Below are positions 16,448 through 25,702 of a DNA stretch of 45,699 bases, piece after piece; position 1 is the first letter of the stretch, and each line of letters starts with the position of its first letter. Location of the stretch: NCBI RefSeq assembly GCF_023283885.1, contig NZ_JAKILA010000031.1:1-45699 (forward strand), written 5' to 3'. The translations under genes and the position numbers were made by a program. The stretch is from Shewanella basaltis. Its GTDB lineage: Bacteria; Pseudomonadota; Gammaproteobacteria; Enterobacterales; Shewanellaceae. Below the pieces are notes generated by a model, which worked only from the letters and a program-made list of their open reading frames with translations, was not told where the DNA came from and did not search any database.

Positions 16448-16962
16448 CAAGAAAAGGGTTGTGGGTCATTAATATTGTGGTGCTCGTGAGCTTATTGGGT
16501 TGTATGGCGATGATATATTCGCTCAGCGCTAAACCTGCGAACTTTATGCTCAGTTGCAGCTCCGAATTATTTAATCATGAAGTGGGTGTCGCTGATAGCG
16601 AGCACTATTTACTGGTTGATTTAGTCTCTAAAGATGGTTTAGCGCAAATTAACTATCGTTACTATGATTTACAGGGAAATTCGGCAGGAACCATATCAAT
16701 GGCAGGTAAGGTGAATAAAGTCGATACACAGCGGCAAATGTTTGATATTGCCGTAACCACTAAGCAAGAAAATGTCGGCCTTAAAGGCCAAGAAAAACCA
16801 GAACATTATGAGTATTTATCGTACATTAGTGGCATACATTTAAACAAAAATGGCCAGCATTCGCTGAGTGTCCAGGTGCTTGAGCGTGATGACACTAAAG
16901 ATTATGCCATTGTGCTATTCCAGCCCAGTAATACGGTATGTGGGTGCCGTTTAGTACATTAA
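16444..16962 (+). CDS. FidL-like membrane protein, partner of the upstream regulator
   Basis: 172 residues with one N-terminal transmembrane helix (about 7-28) and a periplasmic domain: NFMLSCSSELF, LVDLVSKDGLAQINYRYYD, and a terminal VCGCRL. The layout and sequence style match FidL-like proteins that are encoded next to CadC-type regulators in enterobacteria and Shewanella. By analogy with ToxR/ToxS it should stabilise or gate the regulator's periplasmic domain. The ATGA overlap with the regulator gene means coupled translation and a fixed stoichiometry. The start at 16444 follows AGGAGAC. A terminator closes the operon at 17006. Confidence 0.78.
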   Translation: MTRKGLWVINIVVLVSLLGCMAMIYSLSAKPANFMLSCSSELFNHEVGVADSEHYLLVDLVSKDGLAQINYRYYDLQGNSAGTISMAGKVNKVDTQRQMFDIAVTTKQENVGLKGQEKPEHYEYLSYISGIHLNKNGQHSLSVQVLERDDTKDYAIVLFQPSNTVCGCRLVH

Positions 16963-17003
16963 TGCACAGGAAATGCGAATTGATAGGGATAATGGGTTGG
17001 GGA

Positions 17004-17034
17004 TAAAAGCCGGAGCGACAACACCGGCTTTGCT
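17004..17034. terminator. Bidirectional terminator
   Basis: aaagccgg (17006-17013) pairs with ccggcttt (17024-17031). It lies between the convergent FidL-like and satP genes. Confidence 0.7.
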
Positions 17035-17053
17035 CAGTTGCTATTGGTTCGCG

Positions 17054-17689
17054 TTATGCGTTAACCGAATGTAAGGTGATAGGTTCACTGGCAACTGCTG
17101 GTGGCTGAGTTTGAGCGGTTAAGCTAGTTGTGGGTAATTCGCCTATGGGCAATATTGTTCGTCCATACTCAGCATTAAGCACTTGTGCCATGGCAAAGTA
17201 AATAGCGCTTGCACCACAAATTATTCCTTCAAAGCCTGCGATAGTGCCAATGAGCTCATTACCGGTAAAGTCACGTGCAGCCAGTAAGAAAAATAACACC
17301 GTCAAGGAGGCAAATACAAATTGCTTAGCGCGCGGGTAACGTAACGATCCTACAAACATAAAGGCAGTAAAGGTGCCCCAAAGGGTTAAATACCATCCCA
17401 TAAAGTGTGCTGGGCTGGCGGCAATTCCCATATTAGGCATTAAAATCAGCCCGACTAAGGTTAGCCAAAATAAGCCATATGAAGTAAATGCAGTTGTCCC
17501 AAAGGTGTCACCACGCATAAAACACATCATACCAACAATAACCTGGCCAATCCCGCCGTAGAAAATCCCCATAGCGAGGATCATCGAATCAATTGGAAAG
17601 TAGCCGGCATTATGAATATTTAGCAGTATGGTGGTCATGCCAAAGCCCATTAAGCCTAATGGCGCCGGATTTGCAAATTTTGTAGACAT
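17054..17689 (-). CDS. satP: Acetate/succinate uptake transporter, GPR1/FUN34/YaaH family
   Basis: 211 residues with six transmembrane helices. The family signature NPAPLGLMGFGMTT begins at residue 7, and GIFYGGIGQVIVGMMCF and the TxFTSYGLFWL block follow, as in E. coli SatP. It imports acetate (and succinate) with protons across the inner membrane. The C-terminal tail of about 25 residues is polar and longer than in SatP. AAGGGAA lies ahead of the ATG. Monocistronic. Confidence 0.92.
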   Translation of the reverse strand: MSTKFANPAPLGLMGFGMTTILLNIHNAGYFPIDSMILAMGIFYGGIGQVIVGMMCFMRGDTFGTTAFTSYGLFWLTLVGLILMPNMGIAASPAHFMGWYLTLWGTFTAFMFVGSLRYPRAKQFVFASLTVLFFLLAARDFTGNELIGTIAGFEGIICGASAIYFAMAQVLNAEYGRTILPIGELPTTSLTAQTQPPAVASEPITLHSVNA

Positions 17690-18204
17690 GGTGTTCCCTT
17701 ATGGACAGTTCAACAGCTTATTTTGGCCGCTTAAAAGTGAATCAATACCCAGATTGGGCAAGGCGCGCATTTTAGAGAAACCTTACTCGGGTAGCAATAT
17801 CCACAAGCGTGTAGGCAAATTAATCTGCTAAAAATAAAAATACTTTAAAATCAATGTTTTATGGTTTATTTAGCTGTACCAACTGTTAACCCTAACGCTC
17901 TGTGATAAAAAGACTTTTAAATTCATATAGATAAAAACTGATTTTGCCGCAGGTGATGTAACTTCAATCGCGGTCATTATTGTGATGTATGTCAAAAATA
18001 GACCTGTAAAGTCGCAGATGACATCAAGCTTACTGGGCGTTATTACTGCTGTTGTGTGAACTTGGTTACATTGGCCTGTATAATTTGCTGATGCTAGCAA
18101 ACTTGGCATTTAATCATGTTTTGTACGAATTGTGTGCCAGTGCACAGACGGCGTGTGGCGTGATAGATAATCTGTAATGAGGATGAGTTCTCAATGGAGA
18201 TATT
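17690..18204. other. Divergent intergenic region
   Basis: 515 bp between satP and the ACT-domain gene. A CRP-like site TGTGA-acttgg-TTACA is at 18055-18070, and a weaker TGTGA-tgtatg-TCAAA near 17980. CRP control of acetate uptake is known in enterobacteria; which gene is served here is unclear. A 79-codon minus-strand frame (17870-18109) lacks features and is not accepted. Confidence 0.5.
18055..18070. promoter_or_regulatory. CRP-like binding site
   Basis: TGTGA-N6-TTACA, 9 of 10 consensus positions, about 150 bases ahead of the ACT-domain gene and 365 ahead of satP. Confidence 0.45.
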
Positions 18205-18714
18205 ATGCAGCATAAGTTTATTACTACCGTGTTGGGCACATTAAAACCTAATTTACTGCAATCATTGGCTCAAGTGAGCCGTGCAATGGGCGCCAGCTGG
18301 GAAACCAGTAAAGTGATTAAGCTTGATGGGCAATTTGTCGCCATGATGCGCGTGATGATTGATGTAGACAAAGAAGTCGCACTCAAACAGGCGTTAGAGC
18401 AGCAATTTGCCGAACTCACTTTTGTGTACGCTGATTATGCACAAGAAAGTATTCCATTATCGACAGAATGCAAACTGACCTTAGATTGCAATGATCGTTC
18501 TGGGTTAACTCATGATATGAACGAAATATTAAATGACCTGGAGATCAGTGTCGATCATCAAGAATGTTACCGGGTGCAAGTGACTAGTTTAGGTAAAACC
18601 GTTTACAGTGCAAAGCTCTCACTCAGGTTGCCGCAAAATGTCACTGTGGCGTTGCTTATTTCGCAACTCGAAACCTTAAGTGACAATATACGCATTGAGG
18701 TAAACGACGCATAA
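18205..18714 (+). CDS. GcvR-like protein with two ACT domains
   Basis: 169 residues built of two ACT domains (about 4-78 and 88-165). The first opens HKFITTVLGTLKPNLLQSLAQV and the second CKLTLDCNDRSGLTHDMNEIL, the pattern of the glycine cleavage repressor family GcvR. In E. coli GcvR binds GcvA and senses glycine; the regulatory partner here is unknown and no gcv gene is in the window. GGAGATATT precedes the ATG. Monocistronic. Confidence 0.82.
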   Translation: MQHKFITTVLGTLKPNLLQSLAQVSRAMGASWETSKVIKLDGQFVAMMRVMIDVDKEVALKQALEQQFAELTFVYADYAQESIPLSTECKLTLDCNDRSGLTHDMNEILNDLEISVDHQECYRVQVTSLGKTVYSAKLSLRLPQNVTVALLISQLETLSDNIRIEVNDA

Positions 18715-18730
18715 ATGTGCTTGGGCTGCT

Positions 18731-18752
18731 AACCTTGAAAGATCAACAGACG
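18731..18752. repeat. Remnant of a MITE family 2 end
   Basis: accttgaaagatcaacagacgc matches the reverse complement of the left end of the element at 30827-31100 at about 19 of 22 positions. No other part of that element is present, so it is a decayed terminus or a chance match. Confidence 0.4.
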
Positions 18753-18774
18753 CTAGAGAATGAGTGGCATAGGG

Positions 18775-19926
18775 TTAACTAAATACGACTTTGTTTCTGC
18801 CGCTACTTTTAGCTTGGTATAAGGCATTATCGGCAAGATCAATTGCTTGCTCTACGGTAATGTTTTTTTCGGCCAATTCAACCACGCCAAAACTGGCGGT
18901 AACCTTAATGTGCCATTCGCCAAATGGAATTGGTGTGTCATTTATCATTGTTCTTAACCGCTCTGCGACGCTTTTTGCATCGTCATAACTGCCGCGTCCA
19001 ATTAATATGACAAACTCTTCGCCTCCCATGCGCCCTAGCAGATCATCTTTTTTTATATTCTGTTTAATCATGTTGCTAATATAAATCAGTACCTTATCGC
19101 CGCCAGCATGACCATATTGATCATTAATGGCTTTAAATTTATCAATATCCCAATAAATTAAACAAATGTGTTGCCCTTGCTTTTGCAGTTCAAGCATTTG
19201 TTGTTTGGCATGAATATAAAACCCGCGGCGATTTAAGCAGTTGGTGAGTAAATCTGTCATGGCCAGTTGTTTCATTTCTTCTGCTAAGTCTGAGGCCAGC
19301 ATATAAATTACAAATACCGACATGCCCACATAGGCAGTAGGTAATGCGGTAAAATTAACAACGGAATACAGTTTAATGAGTTCTATATCCATGGCTCTGC
19401 CTTGAGCTAAGGCAATGCTGGCCGCGGTAAATAAACAAAGCGCAAATACAAAGTGCATGATGGAAGCACCTATCTCGGCAGGGCGAGATTTTTTTCGGTG
19501 TTTGATTATCACAAAGCTGGTGACGAGTAAAAATATTGAATCAATGTATAAATACACCGACATTTGCAAGCCTATAAAGGGATTTATATAGGTAAAATAG
19601 TAAGTTAGGGCAATGCCTAGCACACCCAAGCTCAGCAATATCCAAGGTGGGATGGGGTGTTGAGTGCGCAAGCAATGTCCCCAAGTTCCAAGAACAACAG
19701 ACAGCATCGATATGCTACAGCCAATCATCCAATAGAGGTTATGGGAAAATAATACACTTTTAAAAATAGTGTTAGCCCACAACATGGTTGACGCCAAAAA
19801 TGATAACGAAAACATCAAGGCGTATTTTTGTCTCCCCATGGTTTGCCATGTCATGAAAAAGATAATCGACAGCAAAATACTCGAAAAAAATAAGGTGATT
19901 AAAATGTATGTAAATGGACTTTCCAT
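18775..19926 (-). CDS. Seven-TM diguanylate cyclase
   Basis: 383 residues. Seven hydrophobic helices (between about 5 and 212) form a membrane sensor, followed by a GGDEF domain (about 220-383) beginning DLLTNCLNRRGF. The active site is GGEEF (301-305), a functional variant, so it should make cyclic di-GMP from GTP. The product-inhibition site RxxD, normally five residues before the motif, reads KKDD, so the arginine is replaced and feedback control may be weak. The input domain does not match a family I can name. Monocistronic. Confidence 0.9.
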   Translation of the reverse strand: MESPFTYILITLFFSSILLSIIFFMTWQTMGRQKYALMFSLSFLASTMLWANTIFKSVLFSHNLYWMIGCSISMLSVVLGTWGHCLRTQHPIPPWILLSLGVLGIALTYYFTYINPFIGLQMSVYLYIDSIFLLVTSFVIIKHRKKSRPAEIGASIMHFVFALCLFTAASIALAQGRAMDIELIKLYSVVNFTALPTAYVGMSVFVIYMLASDLAEEMKQLAMTDLLTNCLNRRGFYIHAKQQMLELQKQGQHICLIYWDIDKFKAINDQYGHAGGDKVLIYISNMIKQNIKKDDLLGRMGGEEFVILIGRGSYDDAKSVAERLRTMINDTPIPFGEWHIKVTASFGVVELAEKNITVEQAIDLADNALYQAKSSGRNKVVFS

Positions 19927-20127
19927 AGGCCGTCTTCTTATTGAGTTGGTGTCGGCGATACACAGCCTAACAAGCGCGAGCGTGCTAACGAGATGGATGC
20001 TAAAAATAACGTATTATTCAACTGTAGACGGCAATATTGGCCTTTGCCAATGACAAGCTGGCATTGTGGCCTGAGTGGTCAATAAATCAGCAAATAACGT
20101 GCAGATTTTACCGTGCCAAATATAAGC

Positions 20128-21135
20128 TTAAGTGGTACAAGCGAGCTGGTGCAGGGCTAATGCAGTAAGCGATTCGGTGTAAGTATTGATTTTAACGTGT
20201 TCAACACTCCAGCCTTTAATAAACCGCTGAAAGTCAGCCCATGCAACACAATACAATGGCTGCCACGCTTGCTGTACATCTAGGGGGTTAATGTTTGGAT
20301 GACATGCAATTAACCCTTGAGTTAAAGCGGTAAAATAATGTTCAACGTAAGCATTAATCACAGCTTCTGGTTCTTGGTAATTTAAGACGCTGCTCAGTAG
20401 CATGATGACATCTTTCATGCCACAACCTTGGCCTATATATTGAAAATCAACCGCAGCCGCCCGATTATCTTTGCTAAAACAAAAATTGGCCAGCTTGGCA
20501 TCGCCATGGACCAGTGTTTGAAATGGACACTGTTTTAACGTCAGATCAATGTGGTGAGCTGCAGATTTTAGTGGGCTATCGGTTAATGCGGCATATTCAT
20601 CAGGGCGAGTATCTAGATGCCAATAAGTGCCAACGGGCCAAAGTCCTGTTGGCTCAACTGACATATATTTAGCATGAAAATGCCCCAGCCAAGTTAAACA
20701 GGCCCTAATGATGCAGGGCGTTGCTGTTGTGCTTGTCTGGGTAAAGCCAATGGTGTGTAAGTCTTGCAGTACCAGTAAGGTCTGATCAGTGTACTGTTCG
20801 ACATGCAGGCAATGAGGCAAAGGGCTTAATGCTTGCTGTAAATGTGCATTGGCGTAGTTTTTATACCAATTCACCTCAACTTGGTATGAGCGCAATTTAC
20901 GTTGATGTGATATGGGGGTATTCCAACCGCGCGGATGGGCGGTGGGTTGTGGTAAGCGGATGTATTTTACAATCACAGAAGAGTATGGCCCGTTATTAAC
21001 ATAGGCTCTAAAAAGTTGGCCATATCCTCCCCAAAGAGGTTGAATCTGTTCAATACGGTTTATGTTACTTGCACCAATCGCCTGAGTTAGGCGCTGTAAA
21101 ATAGGCTCTGGCACAGTGGCATTTGGCTTGTTCAA
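20128..21135 (-). CDS. Aminoglycoside/choline-kinase-like phosphotransferase
   Basis: 335 residues with the kinase-like fold of the APH/choline kinase/ecdysteroid-kinase superfamily. A short glycine-rich segment (LWGGYGQLFRAYV) and an invariant-type lysine (VIVKYI) are near the N-terminus. The catalytic loop is LVHGDAKLANFCF (HGDxxxxN) and the metal site AAAVDFQYIGQGCGMKDV takes the place of DFG. The small molecule phosphorylated is unknown. The predicted start is TTG with a weak ribosome site; a GTG at codon 8 is an alternative. Cytosolic, monocistronic. Confidence 0.78.
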   Translation of the reverse strand: MNKPNATVPEPILQRLTQAIGASNINRIEQIQPLWGGYGQLFRAYVNNGPYSSVIVKYIRLPQPTAHPRGWNTPISHQRKLRSYQVEVNWYKNYANAHLQQALSPLPHCLHVEQYTDQTLLVLQDLHTIGFTQTSTTATPCIIRACLTWLGHFHAKYMSVEPTGLWPVGTYWHLDTRPDEYAALTDSPLKSAAHHIDLTLKQCPFQTLVHGDAKLANFCFSKDNRAAAVDFQYIGQGCGMKDVIMLLSSVLNYQEPEAVINAYVEHYFTALTQGLIACHPNINPLDVQQAWQPLYCVAWADFQRFIKGWSVEHVKINTYTESLTALALHQLACTT

Positions 21136-21354
21136 TACGGGCTCTTGGTTATCAACTTAGCCAAAGTATAGCAAATGACAAGCCTAATGTGGGGCAGAGA
21201 AGGGGGGCGATGCTAAATAATATTAGCGTGTTCCTCACTTTCAATACAGTCAATAATATTAATGAAAAAAGATAATATTATGAGTTGCTTACATCTGTTG
21301 TTTCCATGCTATTATGCCGCGCTTTTTATTTATTAATATCATTAAGGAACAATG

Positions 21355-21930
21355 ATGTACAAAACCTCTCTTTTAGCCGCAACCTTGTGCGCTGTGTTAG
21401 CTACTCCAGCTTTTGCCAACCTTGATACAAACTTATCAACATCAGATGACAGCGGCTTTTATCTTGGTGGTGCAATTAACAAAACTGAGCTGAGTTCTGA
21501 TGACGTTAATGATTCTACCGATGCGACCGGTTTTGGGATATACGGTGGCTATCAGTTCAATGATTGGTTTGGTTTAGAAAGTAACCTGTTTGCTGCAGAT
21601 ATTGGTGAAGATTCTATTGATGCCGCTGTTGGAGCACTGACCTTTACCCCAACATTTACTGCACGAATTAATGAGACGTTTTCGGTATTTGCTAAGGTGG
21701 GTATCGCATCAATGGCAGTTGTTGTTGAGAGTTATTATGATGACTTTACTGCTTCTGGCATTGGTTTTACGTACGGCATAGGCTTAAACGCAGCATTAAC
21801 TGAAAACCTTAATCTTCGTGTCAGTTTTGATATAAGCAAAGGCGATCTTGATATAGACGAGTATGGCTATATTGATAATCTTGATGCAGAAATTGAACAA
21901 TTAGCATTGGGTTTACATTACCAATTCTAA
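21355..21930 (+). CDS. Small outer-membrane beta-barrel protein (OmpA/OmpW-like porin)
   Basis: 191 residues with a signal peptide ending TPAFA (about 20). The mature protein opens with a polar acidic stretch and then alternating strands: GFYLGGAINKTELSS, TGFGIYGGYQFNDWFGLES and a final LALGLHYQF, ending in the C-terminal phenylalanine used by the BAM machinery. It should be an eight-stranded barrel of the OMP_b-brl type. Two ATGs lie in tandem; the second (21355) has the better distance from AAGGA, the first is at 21352. Function unknown. Confidence 0.85.
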   Translation: MYKTSLLAATLCAVLATPAFANLDTNLSTSDDSGFYLGGAINKTELSSDDVNDSTDATGFGIYGGYQFNDWFGLESNLFAADIGEDSIDAAVGALTFTPTFTARINETFSVFAKVGIASMAVVVESYYDDFTASGIGFTYGIGLNAALTENLNLRVSFDISKGDLDIDEYGYIDNLDAEIEQLALGLHYQF

Positions 21931-21947
21931 TCCTGTATTTAAGCTGA

Positions 21948-21970
21948 TTAACCAGAGCTCAGGTTGATTA
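21948..21970. repeat. Remnant of a MITE family 1 end
   Basis: ttaaccagagctcaggttga resembles the right terminus of the elements at 2013 and 13590 (ttatccagagctgaggtta pattern). No partner end lies nearby. Confidence 0.45.
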
Positions 21971-21978
21971 TCAAGAAA

Positions 21979-22010
21979 ATTAAGGCTACTCATTGGTAGC
22001 CTTAATTGTT
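21979..22010. terminator. Bidirectional terminator
   Basis: attaaggctac (21979-21989) pairs with gtagccttaat (21996-22006), T-rich afterwards, between convergent genes. Confidence 0.8.
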
Positions 22011-22016
22011 TCGCAC

Positions 22017-22646
22017 TTATAGCGTAGGGCGGTGCAAGTCAAAACGCAGCTCATCTGATATCCCATAATAAGCAGAGGGGCCACCGGCACGTAACACAGG
22101 CTCTGCTAACGCCGTTTGGTAAACCCCTTCAGCACTGAGTAAGTGCTTTTCAATGTGAACCGCGACCACTTCACCGAGCACTAACCAGGTATCAATTTTG
22201 TCACCATTAGCATCTGTAAGTTGAATACACTGTGTTAACTTGCATTCAAAGTTAACTGGGCTTTCGGCGACTCTATCTGCCGCAACGATATTACCTGCAA
22301 CAGGGGTTAACCCTGCAAATTCAAACTCGTCTGTGCCGCGAGGTAGTGGCGCAGAGGTTAAGTTCATTTGTTCGGCTAAACGGCGAGTGGTTAAGTTCCA
22401 CACAAACTCGCCTGTTTCAACAATGTTGGCCACGCTGTCTTTCCAGGCGGTGCTGGCAAAACCAATGATGGGTGGGTCGTAGTTAAAACAGTTAAAAAAA
22501 CTATAAGGCGCTAAGTTTCGTTGGCCTTGCCGATTACGTGACGAAATCCAACCAATAGGACGTGGGCCAATAATCGCATTTAATGGATTATGAGGTAGGC
22601 CATGGCCTTTACTGGGTTCATAAAAAAATCGATTGTCAGTGCTCAT
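22017..22646 (-). CDS. Flavin reductase-like FMN-binding protein
   Basis: 209 residues of the flavin_reduct superfamily: the opening NPLNAIIGPRPIGWIS is the typical FMN-binding start, followed by NLAPYSFFNCFNYDPPIIGF and KDSVANIVETGEFVWNL. Such proteins bind FMN and reduce flavin or act as small FMN oxidoreductases (flavoredoxin type). The electron donor and acceptor are unknown. AAAGGAT precedes the ATG. The upstream TauE-like gene ends 15 bases before, so the two are co-transcribed. Confidence 0.87.
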   Translation of the reverse strand: MSTDNRFFYEPSKGHGLPHNPLNAIIGPRPIGWISSRNRQGQRNLAPYSFFNCFNYDPPIIGFASTAWKDSVANIVETGEFVWNLTTRRLAEQMNLTSAPLPRGTDEFEFAGLTPVAGNIVAADRVAESPVNFECKLTQCIQLTDANGDKIDTWLVLGEVVAVHIEKHLLSAEGVYQTALAEPVLRAGGPSAYYGISDELRFDLHRPTL

Positions 22647-22661
22647 TATTTATCCTTTGTA

Positions 22662-23408
22662 TTACGATGGCATAAACGCGGTCCACAATAGACGCAGCCC
22701 TACGATGATCATCAAACTGAGAATAACCTGTTTAAATTGCTTCTCATTAAATTTATCCTGGATCCGCAAACCCAGTTTGACTCCAATCCAAGCAATGGGA
22801 GCCAGTATTGCCGACACTGTTAAATTGCCCAGATTGATTTGTCCCAGCATCGAGTATGGAATGAGTTTAACGACATTCACAACGGCAAAAAACATTACCG
22901 CAGTACCCAAGTATTGCGTTTTGGCTAGTCGCAGCGGAATTAAATAGGCATTGAGTGGAGGCCCTCCAGCATGGGCTACAAAGCTGGTAAACCCAGCAAG
23001 CGTGCCGCATATTCGGCCAATGAAGGCAGACGGTTTACGCTGTGACCACTCGCCAAATGTTAAGCCATAAATCCCAAAACCTAACGAAATAATGCCTAAA
23101 ATACCGCGTAAATATTGCTCATTGAGCTGATCAAATAATAAATAAGCCACCACAATACCAATCATTGCCGCGGGCAATAAAATAAGTAATTGCTGACTAC
23201 TTTGTTTATTCCACCAGGAACGGACACTTAAAAAGTCCATGTAAACCAATAACGGCAGCATTACAGCGGCAGCAGCAGCAGGGCTTATGGCCAAGGCGAG
23301 TAACGGTACTGTTAACCCTCCTGCGCCACCAGCAAAGCCAGATTTAGAGATGCCGGTAATCAGTACCGCTGGTATGGCGACAAGCCAAAATATTGGATCG
23401 GTTAACAT
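22662..23408 (-). CDS. TauE/SafE-family anion permease
   Basis: 248 residues with about eight transmembrane helices. The first half has the family glycine-rich pattern GISKSGFAGGAGGLTVPLLALA, read here in two parts, and the second half repeats it (RICGTLAGFTSFVAHAGGPP). TauE/SafE proteins export or import sulfite, sulfoacetate or other organosulfur anions; which one here is unknown. GAGGGATGA precedes the ATG. It heads an operon with the flavin reductase-like gene, a hint of organosulfur or sulfite chemistry but not proof. Confidence 0.88.
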   Translation of the reverse strand: MLTDPIFWLVAIPAVLITGISKSGFAGGAGGLTVPLLALAISPAAAAAVMLPLLVYMDFLSVRSWWNKQSSQQLLILLPAAMIGIVVAYLLFDQLNEQYLRGILGIISLGFGIYGLTFGEWSQRKPSAFIGRICGTLAGFTSFVAHAGGPPLNAYLIPLRLAKTQYLGTAVMFFAVVNVVKLIPYSMLGQINLGNLTVSAILAPIAWIGVKLGLRIQDKFNEKQFKQVILSLMIIVGLRLLWTAFMPS

Positions 23409-23534
23409 TCATCCCTCTGTTAAATCAACGGTTTTGCTGTGCTAGTTATTCATCTTATTAGGCATTCATAATGCACTGTTATCATTGATTTAGGCAATAA
23501 CCATTTGCTGCAAAAACTAGGCTAAGTGTCGCGA

Positions 23535-25493
23535 TTATGAGTTTGCAGAGTACAGTAAAGTGGGTGCTTGTTGTTGATTACTTTGCTGCATTAGTCGGTC
23601 TAGCAGTACGTCAAATTCCAGTGGCTTGTCGAACAAATAACCTTGTAAGTAATGAATACCTAATGTTGTTAATGTACTTGCCTGCTGACGTGTTTCAACG
23701 CCCTCAGCCACGATACGGTAATTTAGCCCGTGAGACATCACCATTACCGCTTTAACAATATCAATTCCCTTAAGGTGGAGATTAATAACAAATGAACGAT
23801 CAATTTTAACGATGTTTACATGCAAATCTTGGATAGCGGATAGCGATGAATACCCGGTACCAAAATCATCAATCGAGATTAAAAAACCTAGCGTTTGAAA
23901 TGCCTTAACCATACTGATCAATGCGAGTTTGTTTTTGGAAAATACCGATTCTGTGATTTCAATATGCAGATCACTCGGTGACACATTATGTTGCACAACA
24001 ATGTCATATACCTTGTCTACAAAATAGATGTCTTCAAATTGTATCACCGACACATTAACGGACATCTTGATAGCACCATGGTGTGTTTGCAGTTGTGCTA
24101 ATTTTTGCACCGCTTCATTCATGACCCAATAACCAATGTCTTTAATTGCCCCATTTTTTTCTGCTAACGGTATAAATGTATCAGGTGACACCATAGCACC
24201 TTCAAAATCCCATCTTAGCAAGGCTTCAACCGATGCAATTTCGCCCGAATTGGATTGAATAATCGGCTGAAACACAAGCCGCAATTGGTTTTTTTCTACC
24301 GCTTGCATAATGGCTTTGCTTAAATAGATTTCGCGTTTTATTTTTTGCTCTAGCTCGTCACTAAACATCACAAAATCGTCATTGCTAGTACCTTTACGGC
24401 TATACATAGATAGGTCAGCTAAACTGATTAAGTCAGACAGTGATTGGCCATGTTCTGGGTATTTGGCTACACCAATTGAGCAATCCATGTTAATAACATG
24501 TTGAGCGGTAACAATCGGGAGGTTGATTTGCTTTTTAAGCATGATGGCTAATTCTTCAAAGCGGTAATCTTTGGTTTGGTGAGCCAAAATAATGAACTCG
24601 TCACCGCCCCAGCGACAAATGATTTCGCCATGCTGACAAGCTGTCTCAATTCGCTGCGCAACCTGGCTTAATACCTCATCACCCACGCCATGACCAAAGC
24701 TATCATTTGCTTGCTTAAAACCATCTAAATCAAGAAAGAAAATCGCGTATTGATTGTCGGGGTCTGTTTGTGCCAAGTGTTGGTCGGCTCGTTCGATAAA
24801 GGCACGTCGATTTAACAACTGGGTAAGGGGATCTCGCTGGCTTAGCTCGATTATTTTTTCGGTACGTTGCTCAACTATTTCCTCCATGGTTTTGAGCAAA
24901 ACAGTATGCTCGTTACGCAGCATAATAGAATGTTCAGTAAACTGGGCTGCTGTTTGTGCAACCGAAAACATCACAAACGCGTAGGCTATTCCTAACATGC
25001 CTAAAAGCAGGTAAGCATCATTACCGCTATAAATGATTTGCAAAGAGATAGGCAGTACCAATAATAAGGTATAGATTTGCGATAAGCGCTTGTGCCCAGA
25101 GAGTATTGTTGCAGCCCCGCCAGCCATCGCCGACACAGTGACCAAGGCGGTAAATAGTTCGGTAATCTGAGCTTTATCGTAAATGAATAAACAGTAAAAA
25201 GCCCAAAACACGGCTGTTAATAATACGCCTGAGCTAAATCGATATAAATCACTAATGCGACTAATCGCCCCATTATTGGTGCGCTTAAACCACAAATAGG
25301 TATCCACTGAGCGGCAAACAAGCAGTGCAGATAAGCTTAACCACCACAGTAATTTATAATGCTTGCCAGAATGATCTTCAAATCCAAATGCTAGCCCAGC
25401 TGATGCGACCAAGGTAATTGCAATACCGGGTAAAGCACTACGGTAAAGTAACTTAAGATGATCATGCAGTATTTGCGGGTCAGATAGTTGCAT
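23535..25493 (-). CDS. Membrane GGDEF-EAL protein
   Basis: 652 residues. About six transmembrane helices occupy 15-185, followed by a short coiled linker, a GGDEF domain (220-380; DPLTQLLNRRAF; intact GGDEF at 296-300) and an EAL domain (about 390-640). The EAL domain keeps every catalytic feature I can check: EALLRW (423-428), Asn480 in MSVNVS, the ITES block, DDFGTGYSS (542-550), Lys563 in IVKIDRSF, AEGVET and QGYLFDKP. It can therefore in principle both make and hydrolyse cyclic di-GMP. No RxxD inhibitory site is present (QHGE instead). Monocistronic. Confidence 0.93.
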   Translation of the reverse strand: MQLSDPQILHDHLKLLYRSALPGIAITLVASAGLAFGFEDHSGKHYKLLWWLSLSALLVCRSVDTYLWFKRTNNGAISRISDLYRFSSGVLLTAVFWAFYCLFIYDKAQITELFTALVTVSAMAGGAATILSGHKRLSQIYTLLLVLPISLQIIYSGNDAYLLLGMLGIAYAFVMFSVAQTAAQFTEHSIMLRNEHTVLLKTMEEIVEQRTEKIIELSQRDPLTQLLNRRAFIERADQHLAQTDPDNQYAIFFLDLDGFKQANDSFGHGVGDEVLSQVAQRIETACQHGEIICRWGGDEFIILAHQTKDYRFEELAIMLKKQINLPIVTAQHVINMDCSIGVAKYPEHGQSLSDLISLADLSMYSRKGTSNDDFVMFSDELEQKIKREIYLSKAIMQAVEKNQLRLVFQPIIQSNSGEIASVEALLRWDFEGAMVSPDTFIPLAEKNGAIKDIGYWVMNEAVQKLAQLQTHHGAIKMSVNVSVIQFEDIYFVDKVYDIVVQHNVSPSDLHIEITESVFSKNKLALISMVKAFQTLGFLISIDDFGTGYSSLSAIQDLHVNIVKIDRSFVINLHLKGIDIVKAVMVMSHGLNYRIVAEGVETRQQASTLTTLGIHYLQGYLFDKPLEFDVLLDRLMQQSNQQQAPTLLYSANS

Positions 25494-25702
25494 AGGCTAA
25501 TTTACCATCATTAGGCAGGGATTCTGTTTAGTATACGTCCAAATCTAAAAAATAGTCTATGCCAATTAATTTTGGATATCATTAGACAAATTGTTATATA
25601 AGTTGTTGTATAAATTGAATTTGTTTTATCTCTAGATTGACCTGAAGATCATAAGTGTGCCAATCTAATAAACAATGTTTATGTTAAATGAGCCCCTAAA
25701 TT

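Noticed and set aside
17870..18109. 79-codon minus-strand frame between satP and the ACT-domain gene
   Set aside because: Covers the CRP-like sites and has no convincing start or family.
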